A program made the position numbers and the translations under genes. Below the pieces are notes generated by a model. That model was not told where the DNA came from and searched no databases. It worked only from the letters and a program-made list of their open reading frames with translations. A DNA stretch of 64,000 bases, taken from positions 21,454,524 to 21,518,523 of the forward strand of contig NC_134845.1 of the NCBI RefSeq assembly GCF_965363235.1. Reading direction: 5' to 3'. The number at the start of each line of letters is the position of its first letter. The first letter of the stretch is position 1. Below are positions 1-13,001 of this stretch, one piece after another. This DNA is from Mytilus galloprovincialis. Its lineage: Eukaryota > Mollusca > Bivalvia > Mytilida > Mytilidae.

Positions 1-900
1 GTTATTTAAATCATTCTCAAAGATTGTGCACTTATTAAAAAATAGTATTTGTTAAATTTAAACATAATGATGTTTGCTGTAGATGATTCAAACATCAACA
101 TGCAATACTTTAATTTGTAGGTCAACAACTTTTAAAGTAAACAGGAAGTCCAGGGGGCTACATGAGATCGGGGAGAGAAACGATCTTTTCCATTTTTTTC
201 TGTAAAACTCTGTTTTGAGAATCTTCCTCCAATTCAGGAGCACCTCAATTTATAAGCTAATTATCCACTAAAATAAACACCTAAAATGTGACATTTAGTA
301 TATGATAAGTAGTCTTCCATTAAAACTAAATTTTGTGTACCAACATAATCATTGTAATAGTTACAAAAAAAATTACAAATTTTGTAGTTTAAACCTATTT
401 ATTCATGAAATTTTACAAATATTTCAAAATGTAGGATTTGGAAACAAGCTTCACACAGTTTACATCAATCATATTGTTATTTTTATTAGTACCTGTATCC
501 CTGTGATGAGAGATGTAACTGGGAACTTTATCAATGGAAATTTAAAACTGAATAGATTTTTCAGTCCTAACTTTCTTAAGAAAAAAATTTAAAATCTTAA
601 GAGTACTGTCACAAAAAATGGAAAATGGCCCTAGCCTGCAGTTCAGTCGTACACTATTAAGATTTCAAAAATAATTGTAGTTGTTGTTAAATGACAGAAT
701 TCAACTAGTTGAATTTTAGATAATTAACTATCAACTTTAATTGAATGTTTAGATTTAGAAGATGCAGATCTCTTCCATTGGTCTAAATTGAACCCTAAAC
801 TAAAGAAACGAAATTACATTAAACAACAATTGATTTCAATAGTGTCAACCTTCCACATGTTCTAGCTGTTCTTTTTTTTCATTCTTTATATGAAGACTAT
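1..900. other. AT-rich intergenic DNA, no gene recognised
   Basis: I see no splice-bounded coding exon, RNA gene or recognisable repeat here. The one short open frame (302-592) is low complexity and resembles nothing I know. A poly-C run followed by poly-A at about 913-946 closes the stretch. Confidence 0.5.
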
Positions 901-949
901 CAAAAGATACCCTCCCCCCCCCCCCCCCCCCCTAAAAAAAAAAAAATGA

Positions 950-1335
950 AATAGAAACAAGGGCCGTCTTTCCCCTCAGAGCTATTCAGCTCTTTGATTT
1001 TTCAACATTACTGATGATTAGTAACACAAAGGGTGCTACATTCGGAGCAGGATCTGCTAACCTTTCCGGAGCACCTGCAATTGCTTTGTCTTTAGTTTTC
1101 CATGTTGTAATTTTTGTGTAATATTGTTTGGTCTGTTTGTCTTTTTTTTTTTAAAGATATCTTATATAGTTTATAAGATATCTCCCATAACATAACTTTC
1201 CATTTAAGGAATGACTGTAATATTTTTTCTGTCTATGAAGAAATAACATAAAAAAATTGGTGCACACTGAACAACGCACGTAGCAGGTTATTTTACAGTG
1301 TGCACCACATTTTTTATGTTATTTCGAATAGACAG
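950..1335. repeat. Repeat fragment plus long imperfect inverted repeat
   Basis: Positions 1040-1145 are related in opposite orientation to 2080-2220; both carry GGAGCAGGATCTGCT and CCGGAGCACCTG. The stretch 1229-1335 is an inverted repeat. Its left arm (1229-1269) starts CTGTCTAT and ends GGTGCACACTG. Its right arm (1296-1335) starts CAGTGTGCACC and ends ATAGACAG. The arms are about 40 bp around a 26-bp loop, so this is a MITE-like hairpin. Confidence 0.7.
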
Positions 1336-1769
1336 AAGACACTACTAACTTCAATCATAATCACATTATTCCCTATTGTAGTATTTTAGTCAGTATGACT
1401 TTTAAGATGACAATACAAATACTAAAAATCTGGACTTTAAATAAGCCGTATAGGTACAATTTTCAATCTGTTAGCTGGAATGACGTACAACATCGAATCA
1501 AAGAATTCAACTTTATTTATAACTAATATAGGACAATGCTGTTGATTAAAAAATACTCAATTGCAGGCCCTTTTGATTTCTAAATATTTAATGTTACCAA
1601 TAATTGATAAGTTCAAGGTTCGACGGGTTCAAACAGTAAGATTTTGAAAGCAGAGAAAACTGTGCATCTTATAATCAGCATGACTTTATCAGATGACAAT
1701 ACCAATACTAAAATTAGTCTTACGCATAGTTATATACTTTAATTCAGTCACGGGTGTGTTCTTGTTTTA

Positions 1770-2000
1770 TATAAGATATAAAGTTGATAATATATCTCAT
1801 TTATCTTGCATAGTTTATAAGATATTTTAAAAACTTTATTAAAGATCATGAGGTAGCTTATAAACTATATGAGTTATCTATATAATATGTAAGATATCTT
1901 GTATATTTTTATGAGATATCTTACACAATATATCCTGTATCTTATTTAATTTGCCAGATATCTCAAATAATATATAAGATATTTTATATATTCTAGTTTT
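1770..2000. repeat. Irregular array of AGATATC palindromes
   Basis: AAGATATCTTATA-like or GATATATAAGATA-like units recur at irregular 15-30 bp spacing, and a related pair sits at 1155-1190. Each unit is close to self-complementary. It reads as decayed palindromic satellite DNA. Confidence 0.55.
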
Positions 2001-2335
2001 TATAAAAGAGGGACCAAAGATACCAGAGGGACAGTCAAACTCATAAATCTAAAATAAACTGACAACGCCATGGCTATAAATGAAAAGGACAAACAGACAA
2101 ACAATAGTACACACGACACAACATAGAAAACTAAAGAATAAACAACACAAACCCCACCAAAAACTAGGGGTGATCTCAGGTGCTCCGGAAGGGTAAGCAG
2201 ATCCTGCTCAACATGTGGCACGCGTTGTGTTGCTTATGAGATAGCAAATCCGGTAAATAGTCTAATTTGGTAGGTCACATTTATGAAAGGGAAGGGGATT
2301 GTAGTTACAATGTTACGATGTTAGTCAATACTATC
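1998..2335. mobile_element. Dispersed bivalve repeat fragment
   Basis: The block begins with GAGGGACCAAAGATACCAG and runs through GGTGCTCCGGAAGGG. From memory it resembles a repeat very common in mussel transcripts and introns. A diverged copy lies inverted at 960-1145. No coding capacity is visible, and I cannot assign its class. Confidence 0.5.
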
Positions 2336-2339
2336 TAGG

Positions 2340-3077
2340 TTTTCCTGGTTTAGTGTTATAAAAACACTCCCTTCTATATGATACTTGGTTAATTAAGTCA
2401 TATGTCTTTTATTGAAAGAAAATCTTTGGTTTGATAAGATTTTGTTTATACTTCGAACTGAATGGTGCAATGCTGTACCTTGATATTAATTGAAGACATA
2501 TCTAGTGGACATCTTTGATTTATCAAATAAGCTAATTTTTCTCTAATTAATATCTCACATTCCTAGTAATAAACTGTATAGATGATTGTGTATGAATGGT
2601 CAAGATAAATAATTTTAGAATAAAAGGTGATTGATAATACGTGTAGTATCTACTAGAAAGAAATAAGATTATTCATGAAACAAGATTTTATTTCTTTTAT
2701 AGAAAAATATATTTTTAACAATTTCATAAAACATTATAAATTATACATTATAGATTATATATATATATATATATATTATATATTTGCTGTTTTTCCTCCA
2801 GCAAATATTCAAATACATTAACACACAGTTTAAATATCCAACTCTAAAAGGGGGATGATGACATCAGCTTTTTGTTCCTATTTGACCATGTGAATTCAAA
2901 TGAGTTTGTATGGGAATATTCCAAACATGGTGGGTGACTGTGTGTAGTGTTTAATGATTACATACAACAAAAAAAAGTCAAGATGAAAATAGTATGAATA
3001 GCTGCTAAGGAGCTCTAACTAAAAAGACAAAAAAGAAATACATGTAGCACCAATGTTTCCTTTTGCTTCCTATCTTC
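2340..3077. other. 3' flank of cathepsin O gene
   Basis: This lies downstream of the minus-strand cathepsin O stop codon. An ATTAAA signal on the minus strand (2950-2955) and an AATAAA (2687-2692) are candidate poly(A) signals. An (AT)n run lies at about 2758-2776. No other gene is seen. Confidence 0.45.
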
Positions 3078-6000
3078 TCATTGAACTGTCACTGTAGTAA
3101 CCTCTTCAGCAATACCTACAATATTTTTATCAGATTTTAAACATTTATATATCTTTAAAAAAAAAGAAAAAAAAAAGGTTTTTAATGCTCCAGAAATTGA
3201 ACTGTTTGTAAGAAAAATAAAAATAAAAATTGGCTAAAGATTAATGTATCCTGTGTTTAATATTAAATACACGTACCGGTAGTAAGTCCTGAAAAAAATT
3301 GCTTGATATGAACACTTTTCTTTTGTTAATTGTTTATTGTAAAATATCTTTAAATTAATGCCAATAGGTCTTAAATACTACAGTACTAGTACATGTATAT
3401 TTATAATGAAAATATAATTTTTAAAATACGTTATAACTCAAAAGAAAGCTTACCACACAAGTTTTCACCAATCTTAATGTACAGATAGCCTTTATGACCA
3501 TAATCTGTTCCCCAGGAATTTCTTACAATATAATATGGTACATCACCTAAAATCAAAATATGGAAGAAAAAACAATATATTGACAATAATGACACTAACT
3601 GTGCTGAATTTGACTTGATTTAGACACAAAATTTCATAAGTTATAAAAGACTCAAAAAAAGCATCTACACAGAACATCTACCAACAGCTATTGACAAGAA
3701 AAAGATGGAACATTATTTGGAGTGATTAGTGATAAATGCCACTTTAACTTAAGCACTATATATTGGCTATATCATGGTGCTTTGAAATACCCAAGATATA
3801 TGTTTAAGACCCAGAATTTTTTTTACTGCAATGAATTTAAATGTAGGATTAATTACCTACAACTGTCAAATTCAAGGGAATATTTTTTTCCGTATGAAAC
3901 CAGATGTGATGTACTATGATTTGGTGGTATTACACCTTAATTATCATTTTGTGAAATCAGACTTGTTATGTTCAAGTGTATTTGCAGTCTAAGTTGATTC
4001 CATTTTCTCCTCTTGGGCTGATATTGAACCTAAAGGCTGATAATTCATCTGCGTTGACAAATGCCATGTAATAATCTGATAATATCACTCACCTGAGATA
4101 TCATATCCTACTATTTGTACTGCATGGTTGATATGTGTCTCACAATGATATTGTATTATGCCACCTAAGTAATTGTTCCATGTAGTGGCATCTACAGCCA
4201 CACTAACTGGTGAAGTATTCAATAACAGTAAAATTTTATCTTCCCTCCCAACTAGTCTGAAAGGAAGCATTGTCTCAATTACAAATCTACCATATCCCTT
4301 CTTATCATATATTTATATAAAATAATGGTATAATTGTACACTATGATAAAATTTACTTGTACATATAGATTCCTACACTACAACAGGTGTATTACGATAT
4401 TTCTCCACTAGAGACAGTTAAATTTTATCATTTAAAGTGCAAGGCTTGCCAAGCTTTTTAAATAATTAAAATTTAACTGTCGATAGTGGAGAAATATTTG
4501 TAATACACGAGTTGTAGTGTTGGAATCTGTTTCTCTGATGATTTTTATCCATCAATTTCAAAGATTTTCAGAACTTGTGCTCTTCATATGCGACGTCATC
4601 AGGCATAGTCGCCTTTTTGCATGACGTCACAATAGGAAAATTCAGAAGAAAACAAAACATTTTGACGTCATAATCAAATTTCAACTAATCATTTAAATTG
4701 CCAAGAACAGATATTTCACTAGTGAGGAGAAATATTTTTCTCACACGGTTCAAGAAATGTGAAAATAGTACAAAAATTAGAGAAATATAATTATTCATTA
4801 AATTTGAAGAATTGCTTTAGCCGTGTGATATGACTTTTGTTATCAACTGCTTCTGTTTTATCTCAACTGCTTCAGGTTATTATCGCATGCCGTAACATTA
4901 TAGCATGACATTTCGACATCAATTCCAAAAAGTACACATCAATCGTTCGTTTTTTTGTTGTTGTGTAAAACATAAAGTTTTATAAAATAGGGTTTGTCTG
5001 TATGTCTTCTGTTGGTATGATTAAAAAAACATAACATGTAATTTTTCAAATCAGACCCCTTATCAGCCCATGGTCAAACTCATCCCTGGAGCCTGCTGGC
5101 TGGAGGGCTGATATGAAAATGCCATGTTATGATTTATATCTATTTTAAAAAAAAAACATATGCATTATTCTTCTTCAGAAATTGGTTGTGAATGTATTAA
5201 TCTATGATTATATATAAATATCATAACTAGATAAGATTTTTAAATGTTAAACCAGCTTTTACTACATTATCTAATTCAAGTGAAGTAGTTGTGTTTCATC
5301 AAATTATTGTAAAATTAACAGACTTAAAAATATGTATTCCAATATTCAATATTTGGTCTAACAATCAATCTTATTCATAGAAATGTAAAGGAGGAAAGAT
5401 AAAAAGTTATACACACATGTGTTGCTGGTATGGTTAACTTTTTGAGAATGTTTAATAAATCAGTGGGGAGTAATTTCACGGATCTAATTAAAGATGTCTG
5501 TCAAAACTTTACACTGATCTTTTTACTTAATAATTTGAATGATGGTTAAAATCTAAATAAGATATGACATATTGTATGTTTGATAGGAAATATATGAATG
5601 GTTACAATATTCCTATGACATAAATGTATATGTTTTTATGTAACATCACTAACTTTTATGCCTACCTTTGAAAGTTACCTGACTTGACTATAACTCCATC
5701 ACTGTTATTGACTATAATACGACAGGAATCAGATGTGTCAGTCAGTGGGTATTTTTTCTCAGTTGTTAGTGGAGACTGGGTCTGAAAACAAATTCCAATA
5801 TCATAGCAAGAAAATATCATTATTTACATGTTTATGCATTTTTAATATACATGACAACAATATTTGGTGAATGATAATCTTGAATATCAAACAAGATGAG
5901 AGCTATCATACTGATATTATGAAGAAAGAAATTTTTGCTCAAATTTTTGTTGTTGTTTGTTTTACTTTTAAAAGAAAACCCATGCAAACACTGTTTTTAT

Positions 6001-9000
6001 GGAACCATATGAAAATCAAAAAGCTGCACAAAGCCAGAAACTATCATCTGAGGAGTGTTTATGTTGCGATATTGTAAGGTATAAAAAAGAAAACTATCAA
6101 TGTTTATATTAAAGAAACTCAATGACCTACTCAACATGAAGCTTAGTAATACTTCTTGTTTAATTAACTAAATGTTTTTGATTTAAAGTAAGGTGTTGAA
6201 GGCATTTATATGCAGAATAGAATAAAGAAGATAATTGGTATGATTGCCAATGAGACAACTAGACTTCACAAGAGACCAAATGACACAGAAATAAACAACT
6301 ATAAGTTGCTGTAGAAGTTCATTATTAATATTGAGAATTGAAGTGGGGAATGGGTCAAAGAGACAACAGCCGAAGGCCACCTGGAATGAGTCTTTAATGC
6401 AGGGAGAAACTCCCACACCCAGAGGCGTGCTTCAGCTGGCCCCTAAACAAAAATGTATACTAGTTCATGGACTTCATACTAAACCAAAAAATATATACAA
6501 GAAACTATTGAATTGTTTATCACTCTTTTGTAGAAAGATGATCTGATGAACCATGCCATCTGAATAGAATAAAATATTATACTTCATGACATTGAATGAC
6601 TTACATCTTTAAGCCACTTTACTGCTCGATATGGATCACCACCGCTACATCCATCGTTATATGTGGCACAATCAATAACTTCCTGTACGCTCAGTCTAGG
6701 GGGAGGTAATCCTGTCTGTATAGCTTTCATACTTTCTATAGTTTCTGTTGCACTGAATGCCCTGGCAATATAAATATAGATGAAATTGTATTATGTTTAC
6801 CTGGATAATTCAAAAATGTGCAAAATTCCCACAGAATTGTGAAGAACATCAATTATTACTGTAAATACAGAAATAACACAGTAATCAAAGTACCTATAAA
6901 CACTGAAGGGTAAAGATTGTGTTAGTTTATCAGTGGGAAGTAAAATTAAAGATTGCAGTGTCAATAAAGCATTGGTTGTAGTTGATTCAAATACAATTCT
7001 GGACAATGGGAGATAACTCAATATTTTAAAGATGACTAGATTTGCATTGTCTGTTTGGCTTCAGAAGTACATGCGTCGTGATAAAATGGAATGAATTAAG
7101 TTTTTTTCTGTTACTCATAAAGTTATTAGTGTGTAGCTTATAAATAATTTAAAATGTAGATACAGATAATGTTGAGATGTTGTTCATGTTTTATTTTCAG
7201 GTAAAATTTTCAGATAATACAATGTTCTTTGTTAATAAAATGTAAAATATAACTCACACCAATTAAGAAAAGGTGTTAAATATGTCTAATAAGTACTGAC
7301 ATTTGGATTATTATCTATCTGTACAGTTCTACTTACCAAGGATTTGTATATGTAAGTCTTACTATACAAATCTTTGCACTTACCAACATCCTCCACATTT
7401 CTTCTGATTCTTTACTGGAGTCACAAAGTTTATGTTGCTAAAATTTCTCCTGTAATACAAAAACTAGAATTAGGTCATGATTTAAATAAGAAGATGTTGT
7501 ATGTGTGCCAATTAGACAACTCTCAATTCTAGTCACAAGCTATGAACAGTTAATAATTATAGGTAAGAGAACAGTCTTCAACACAGAGCATTTTCTCACA
7601 CAGAAAAGCAAGCTATAAAGGCCCAAAAATGACTAGTGTAAAACCATTCAAACAGCAAAATCAACAGTCTAGTCAAATTTCTATACAAATAATAAGGAAC
7701 AGATGACCACCTTTACACCAGACCTGCAGCATAACTCTTCAACTTAAGATATGGACTTGTCATAAAGGAACTTATAGACTATGGTCACTGATAATGTGTT
7801 TGAAGTTAAATATTTTGTCAAAAGGAACATTAACTATCATAAAGAAACAAAAAGACATATCTGTTTGAAAGAAAATTGATGGGTATATTCTGATCAAGAT
7901 GTCAAATCTGTAAAAATCAGAATTCATTCCTTATCAAGGTTCTTATAGGTTCTAAAAAAATCTGTCTAGTGGAAGTTTAGTTCTAATGAGGAAATAGAAA
8001 ATTCCCAATTTTCAAAAAAGATTAAGGGGCATAACTCTTGAATTCTAAATGCCAAAATCTTCAAAACTGATATGTATTTTATGGATCATAACATTGTTAA
8101 AATTGAAAAAAGTTTTTATCATCTGAAATTTATTTTTTAATTGGAAACCAAAACTAATATCAATTTTTAGATTAACCAAGTAGCACAATTCTTGAATATA
8201 ATGGAAATCAAAGGCTTCAAATAAACTTGAAATTTATCTTAAAATAAGAAGGCATGCTCTGCTAAAATTTAGACAGTAACATCCTGTACATATTTTTAAT
8301 TGTATATATATATAAAGAACGTTAAATCCTGTAAATAGCCAAGAGAAAACTTTCTGTGTTGTCCGACACTGCGTTAGTTTTCGCGTGACCTCATGCATTC
8401 AAAAATTGAATTCGGTTCATTACCTAGAAGAAGAAGAAGAAAGTGTTATAATTTTTTTTAATTTCGAGAAGTAGTACTTTAATTATCAACTAGTAACCAA
8501 ACATGTGCACAGGGAGGAACCATGGAAGTAAAATAAATATCAAACTTTAATGAATGGACAAACTGACATACTTGTGCATCTATAACTAAAGCATTGCAAT
8601 TTCACTACATGTATTAGATTATTCCACTACATGTATTAGATTATTTCACTACATGTATTAGATTATTCCACTACATGTATTAGATTATTCCACTACATGT
8701 ATTAGATTATTCCACTACATGTATTAGATTATTTCACTACATGTATTAGATTATTCCACTACATGTATTAGATTATTTCACTACATGTATTAGATTATTC
8801 CACTACATGTATTAGATTATTCCATTTTTGATGTAGGCAGTTCAGCAATGTATTTAGGAAACATAGAATTTCAATTTTTTAGTTATTTAAATGAGTTACT
8901 ATAAAGTCTGTGATATATTTTTGATGGTTGTTTGCTATACCTCAGTAGCAAGAAAAAATGAACGTTAAATTATTATCACATAGCCTGGAAATTACCAATC

Positions 9001-12000
9001 AACTCTTTTTGGTATATCCAATCTTCTGAAGAAATTACTTGGAGTATGATGCTGGTTTTCATCTTTTGTCTTTCTTGAAACTTTCAAGTCTGATAAATAC
9101 TGATCTAAAACAAATTAATATGGTGTCAATTTATTGATATTTTATCTTGCATTGAAAATTCTGTATTTTACTAAGGTATATAAAACTATGTATATATATA
9201 TATATATATATGTTATATTCACTATTACACAAATGTTCTGCAATGTTAAATGACAAAATAAGTCAGAATACATACATGCAGACAAAAGTGTAAGTAAAAT
9301 GAAAAAAACAAATTGGAGACAGGGCGCAGCTTTATACGACCACAGAGGTCGAACCCTGAACGGTTGGAACTAGTATGGACACAACATTCAAGATGGATAC
9401 AGCTCTGAATTTGGATTGTGATTAAATAGTTGACACAGCATAGGTTTCTGACACAGAATGAATGTGGTCTAATGAACTTAAAATTTTTTATTTGCTTTTG
9501 AGCAATTCACTTTGCTGTTGAATAATAATCCTCTCAAAAAACAAAAATATTTGAAGAAATTTTCTTTTTAATTTCTGAAATCTGAAAAAAGAAAAATTTT
9601 CTTGCTATTGCTGAATACTGTGCAATATTTAATATAATAATTTTGGATCCTGATTTGAACCAACTTGAAAACTGGGCCCATAATCAAAAATCTAAGTATA
9701 TGTTTAGATTCAGCATATCAAAGAAGCCAAAGAATTTATTAATTTTTGTTAAAATCAAACTTAGTTTAATTTTGGACCCTTTGGACTTTAATGTAGACCA
9801 ATTTGAAAACGGGACCAAGAATTAAGAATCTACATACACAGTTAGATTTGGCATATCAAAGAACCCCAATTATTCAATTTTTGATGAAAAACAAAGTTTA
9901 ATTTTGGACCCCGATTTGGACCAACTTGAAAACTGGGCCAATAATCAAAAATCTAAGTACATTTTTAGATTCAGCATATCAAAGAACACCAAGGATTGAA
10001 TTTTTGTTAAAATCAAACTAAGTTTAATTTTGGACCCTTTGGACTTTAATGAAGACCAATTAGAAAACGGGACCATAAAATTAAGAATCTAAATACACGG
10101 TTAGATTTGGCATATCAAAGAACCCCAATAATTCATTTTTTGATGAAATCAAACAAAGTTTAATTTTGGACCCTTTTGGACCCTAATTCGTTAGGACCAA
10201 AACTCCCAACATCAATCCAAACCTTCTTTTTGTGGTCATTAAAATTGTGTTAAAATTTCATAGATTTCTATTAAAACTTATACTAAAGTTATTGTGCAAA
10301 AACCAAGAAAAATGCTTATTTTGATACCTGTTTTTGGCCCCTAATTCCTAAACTGTTGGGACTAAAAGTCCCAAAATCAATCCCAATCTTCCTTTTGTGG
10401 TCATAAACCTTATGTTAAAATTTCATAGATTTCTGTTTACTTATACTAAAGTTATTGTGCGAAAACCATGAAAAATGCTTATTTGGGCCCTTTTTGGCCC
10501 CTAATTCCTAAACTGTTGGGACCAAAACACCCAAAATCAATCCCAACCTTCCTTTTATGGTCATAAACCTTTTGTTTAAATTTCATAGATTTCTTTTTAC
10601 TTTTACTAAAGTGAGTGTCTTCGGACGACAACGACGACGTGATACCAATATACGACCAAAAATTTTCAATTTTTGCGGTCATATAAAAATTCATTATCAA
10701 TTGTTCTGCTAAAAATAATGGTTGACTTAGATATTATAGATTTGTCTCCCCTTTCCATTCGTTAAATATATGTCTCCCATCACTATTAAATGAAAACAGA
10801 AATTCATAAAATTTGTTTCAATTTTCAATTTCGCCAACATTGAAACACTTAAAAGAGAGCTATACTATAAAGTTATAAATTACAATACATGTACAATTAA
10901 CACAACAATGGTATATTATTGGTCATTGATTACGGTAGGCAGTTAGACAATAACTAAAATGAAGCCTACCTTCAAATTCTTCAGGTGAAAGATCAGAAAA
11001 TTTAGTAGGTCCATAGTAGGCACTTAAATGTTTGTGAGTTCCATTTAGGAATCTCTGAAATTCGAAATTGGTCTGAAAATATAAAAAACTTATAGAGTAG
11101 TGAATCAAGATAAATGATAAACAACAAAATTACAAAACAGCAAAATATCTTTCTTTCTAAACTTCAATTACAAAAACAAATGAAAGAGTAGCATATACTT
11201 TTTTAACAGTTCCTTTGGATTAGGAAACTTTTCAATTATTTTTATTTTCAAACAAGAAGTTAATTTATTTAGTACACATACTAATAGCTTTATTGCTGTT
11301 CTTTGGATAAAAATTAATTATCGCTAATTTACAAATTTTTCCTTTGATCTTGCTGACTGATAATTTTCTTTCTCAGAGGAGTTGAGTGATAAAAAAAATT
11401 ATCACTAGAACCTAAGGGCACACATGCCGTTGTGAATTAAATTAACAACGTCGTCATAGGTAAAATACCGATTATAATTGGTCATTTCAACTCGATTGCT
11501 TTTCTCACTTTTGCTGTACCAGCTCAAGCGAGAAAATCAATCTCGTTGAGATAACAAACGATTTAATCTATAAATCTTTTTTAAAAAGCAGTTTTTGTTG
11601 ATGGTATTATTATTCCTGTGCACTAGATTTAAACTTGTTCAATTTTACATCTAAATTGCTAATTAACCAAAGCTGTAACTTAGCCATAACATATATGTCT
11701 AGATGTTACTGTGCATCTACAACATCAGACTAGTATATATGGCAAGCTCTTAATCAAATTAAAATAAATCCAATAGTGTTCACCAAATATCCTATAACAA
11801 AACAACACAAAAATCTACATGGAAAATTGTAAAAATGTAGGTACATATATGTATTATATATTTCTTGGTTTTATTTTAAAACTTTATGTATATCAAAACA
11901 ATTTGTTATATTTTTTTCTTATTATAATCAGAGGTAGTTTTACTCTCAGATATTAAGTTTATAAATTGACATCCATTATTGTATATGTATGTCCTGAGTT

Positions 12001-13001
12001 AAAGTTTCATACTAAATGAAAAATTATCCTCTCTGATTTTCTACATGCAGACATCATTCTGCCTCAACTTTCTATCTTCATGAGTTCCTCATATATAGAT
12101 GTCACATGATGGAGATTCTTGCTGCTGACCATATGTATGTAGAATATGCCACACTCCATCATTCTCAAAAAAGATTTTTTGGTAGATTTTAACAAAAATC
12201 TGCTAAAGAAGATAATCTTTCCCTTAAAATAAGTATTAAAATTTAAGATGCCCATTACACTGCCTTATTAACTTAAACATGTTAACATGGTTAAAGCCCC
12301 AGAAAAATTGCTTTCCACAAACAATTGACTTCTGCATATAGACATGCAAATAATTCAAAATGTGTTTTATGTAGACTTTTGCATCAGTGTTACCACCAAT
12401 GCACTTGGGTGTACGTAGCTATCAGCAACTTGAACAAGATAACGTCACAATGCCTACATCACACTTCAGAGTAACCAAAAACACAGTTAAGCTTCAAACC
12501 ATTGCACTTCAGTGTGGGCATCATGGATCCAAGTACCATTGCAGTTCAGAGTACTACATACATATAAACTTTCTACATGTAATGATGTTTCAGGTTCTGA
12601 GCTTGATGCCCTGTTTGTCATTTCTAATACTAATAGTAATAATTAATATAGTACACCATACTCCATAGTAAAATAATATCTTCTGATATCAATCAAAATG
12701 GATTAAAGAAAACTAACTTTATAGAACTTGTAATCAGTAATAAAGTGTACTGAACAACACTACTAGAAATATAATATGGAGTAAAAAAAACTGTGATATT
12801 GATAAGCTGAAAACAGTGATCAGGACATGGTTAGTTTTTTACCTTGTAGTTTTGATATTTTTTGTGGAACACTGGTGTTTCTGAAATGCTCTCTTTGTTA
12901 AATTTTTGAAGGTAAATACTGAATTCTTTAATCTCGCTGCTGTTCACTAATAAAAGAAGAAAATATAATACCAAAAACAAAGTGAAAGTGAAACTTGACA
13001 T
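3078..13001 (-). CDS. CTSO: Cathepsin O, papain-family (C1A) cysteine protease, 9 exons
   Basis: Lysosomal or secreted cysteine endopeptidase. Exons on the minus strand: 12843-13001, 10970-11072, 8996-9104, 7384-7449, 6605-6761, 5666-5781, 4093-4256, 3454-3546, 3078-3115. All borders are GT/AG, the phases close, and the sum is 1005 nt (334 aa plus stop); human cathepsin O is about 321 aa. Residues 1-21 form a signal peptide, followed by a short I29-type propeptide ending near IPKRVDW (118-124). Catalytic residues are in place: oxyanion Gln139 and Cys145 in QKKCGGCW, His281 in NHAVQIVGYD, and Asn301 in RNSWG. The motifs LSVQEVIDC and YLGGIIQYHC favour cathepsin O over L, B or K. The ATG at 13001 is the only start before the signal peptide. 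Introns hold a 22-bp minisatellite, a hairpin MITE and a 1.4-kb repeat element. The gene faces RPS3 head to head. Confidence 0.95.
4367..4528. mobile_element. Hairpin MITE in cathepsin O intron 6
   Basis: Near-perfect inverted repeat with arms of about 65 bp. The left arm starts AGATTCC and contains GTGTATTAC, TTTCTCCACTA and GACAGTTAAATTTTA. The right arm holds the complements in reverse order and ends GGAATCT. The loop includes AAGGCTTGCCAAGCTT. It has no coding capacity and would fold as a long stem in nascent RNA. Confidence 0.8.
6237..6490 (+). mobile_element. SINE-like dispersed repeat (copy 1)
   Basis: Two repeat segments are joined. The first, GGTATGATTGCCAATGAGAC (6238-6257), recurs at 19826-19895. 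The second, TTGAGAATTGAAGTGGGGAA, starts at 6331 and recurs at 32.9, 57.2 and 59.5 kb with the shared core GTCAAAGAGACAACA and the end CAGCTGGCCCCTAAA. It lies in a cathepsin O intron. The class is uncertain; it is short, dispersed and non-coding. Confidence 0.6.
7338..7376. repeat. Short palindrome AAGGATTTGTATA / TATACAAATCTTTG
   Basis: Imperfect inverted repeat near the exon 4 donor of cathepsin O, closely related to the perfect one at 15626-15666. It is probably a footprint of the same small element. Confidence 0.55.
8599..8822. repeat. 22-bp minisatellite, about 10 copies
   Basis: The tandem unit is YCACTACATGTATTAGATTATT, nearly identical across about ten copies and varying only at one C/T position. 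Each unit contains the palindrome TACATGTA. It lies in cathepsin O intron 3, about 170 bp downstream of the exon 3 donor. The near identity implies recent expansion. Confidence 0.9.
9322..10687. mobile_element. Non-autonomous element with tandem core repeats and end hairpins
   Basis: The left end carries CGACCACAGAGGTCG, a 5-bp hairpin within GGGCGCAGC...TATACGACC. The core has repeated modules: AAAACTGGGCCCATAATCAA-type units (9660, 9920) and AATCAATCC-containing units (10200, 10370, 10530). The right end has TATACGACC (10649-10657) facing GCGGTCATATA (10675-10685) with an AAAAATT/AATTTTT inner stem. It lies inside cathepsin O intron 2. The plan matches the bivalve pearl/CvE/MgE-type elements, now often placed near Helitron/Helentron; that assignment is from memory. 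Confidence 0.7.
11385..11560. repeat. Inverted-repeat element in cathepsin O intron 1
   Basis: AGTGATAA/TTATCACT (11385-11406) is followed by a second inverted repeat: TCAACTCGATTGCTTTTCTC (11488-11507) against GAGAAAATCAATCTCGTTGA (11530-11549). It looks MITE-like and has no coding capacity. Confidence 0.55.

Noticed and set aside
8599..8822. CRISPR-like array
   Set aside because: Units are contiguous with no spacers and lie in an intron of an animal gene; this is a minisatellite.
12387..12668. 93-aa open frame in CTSO intron 1
   Set aside because: No homology recognised, no splice context, and it lies on the strand opposite to the gene.
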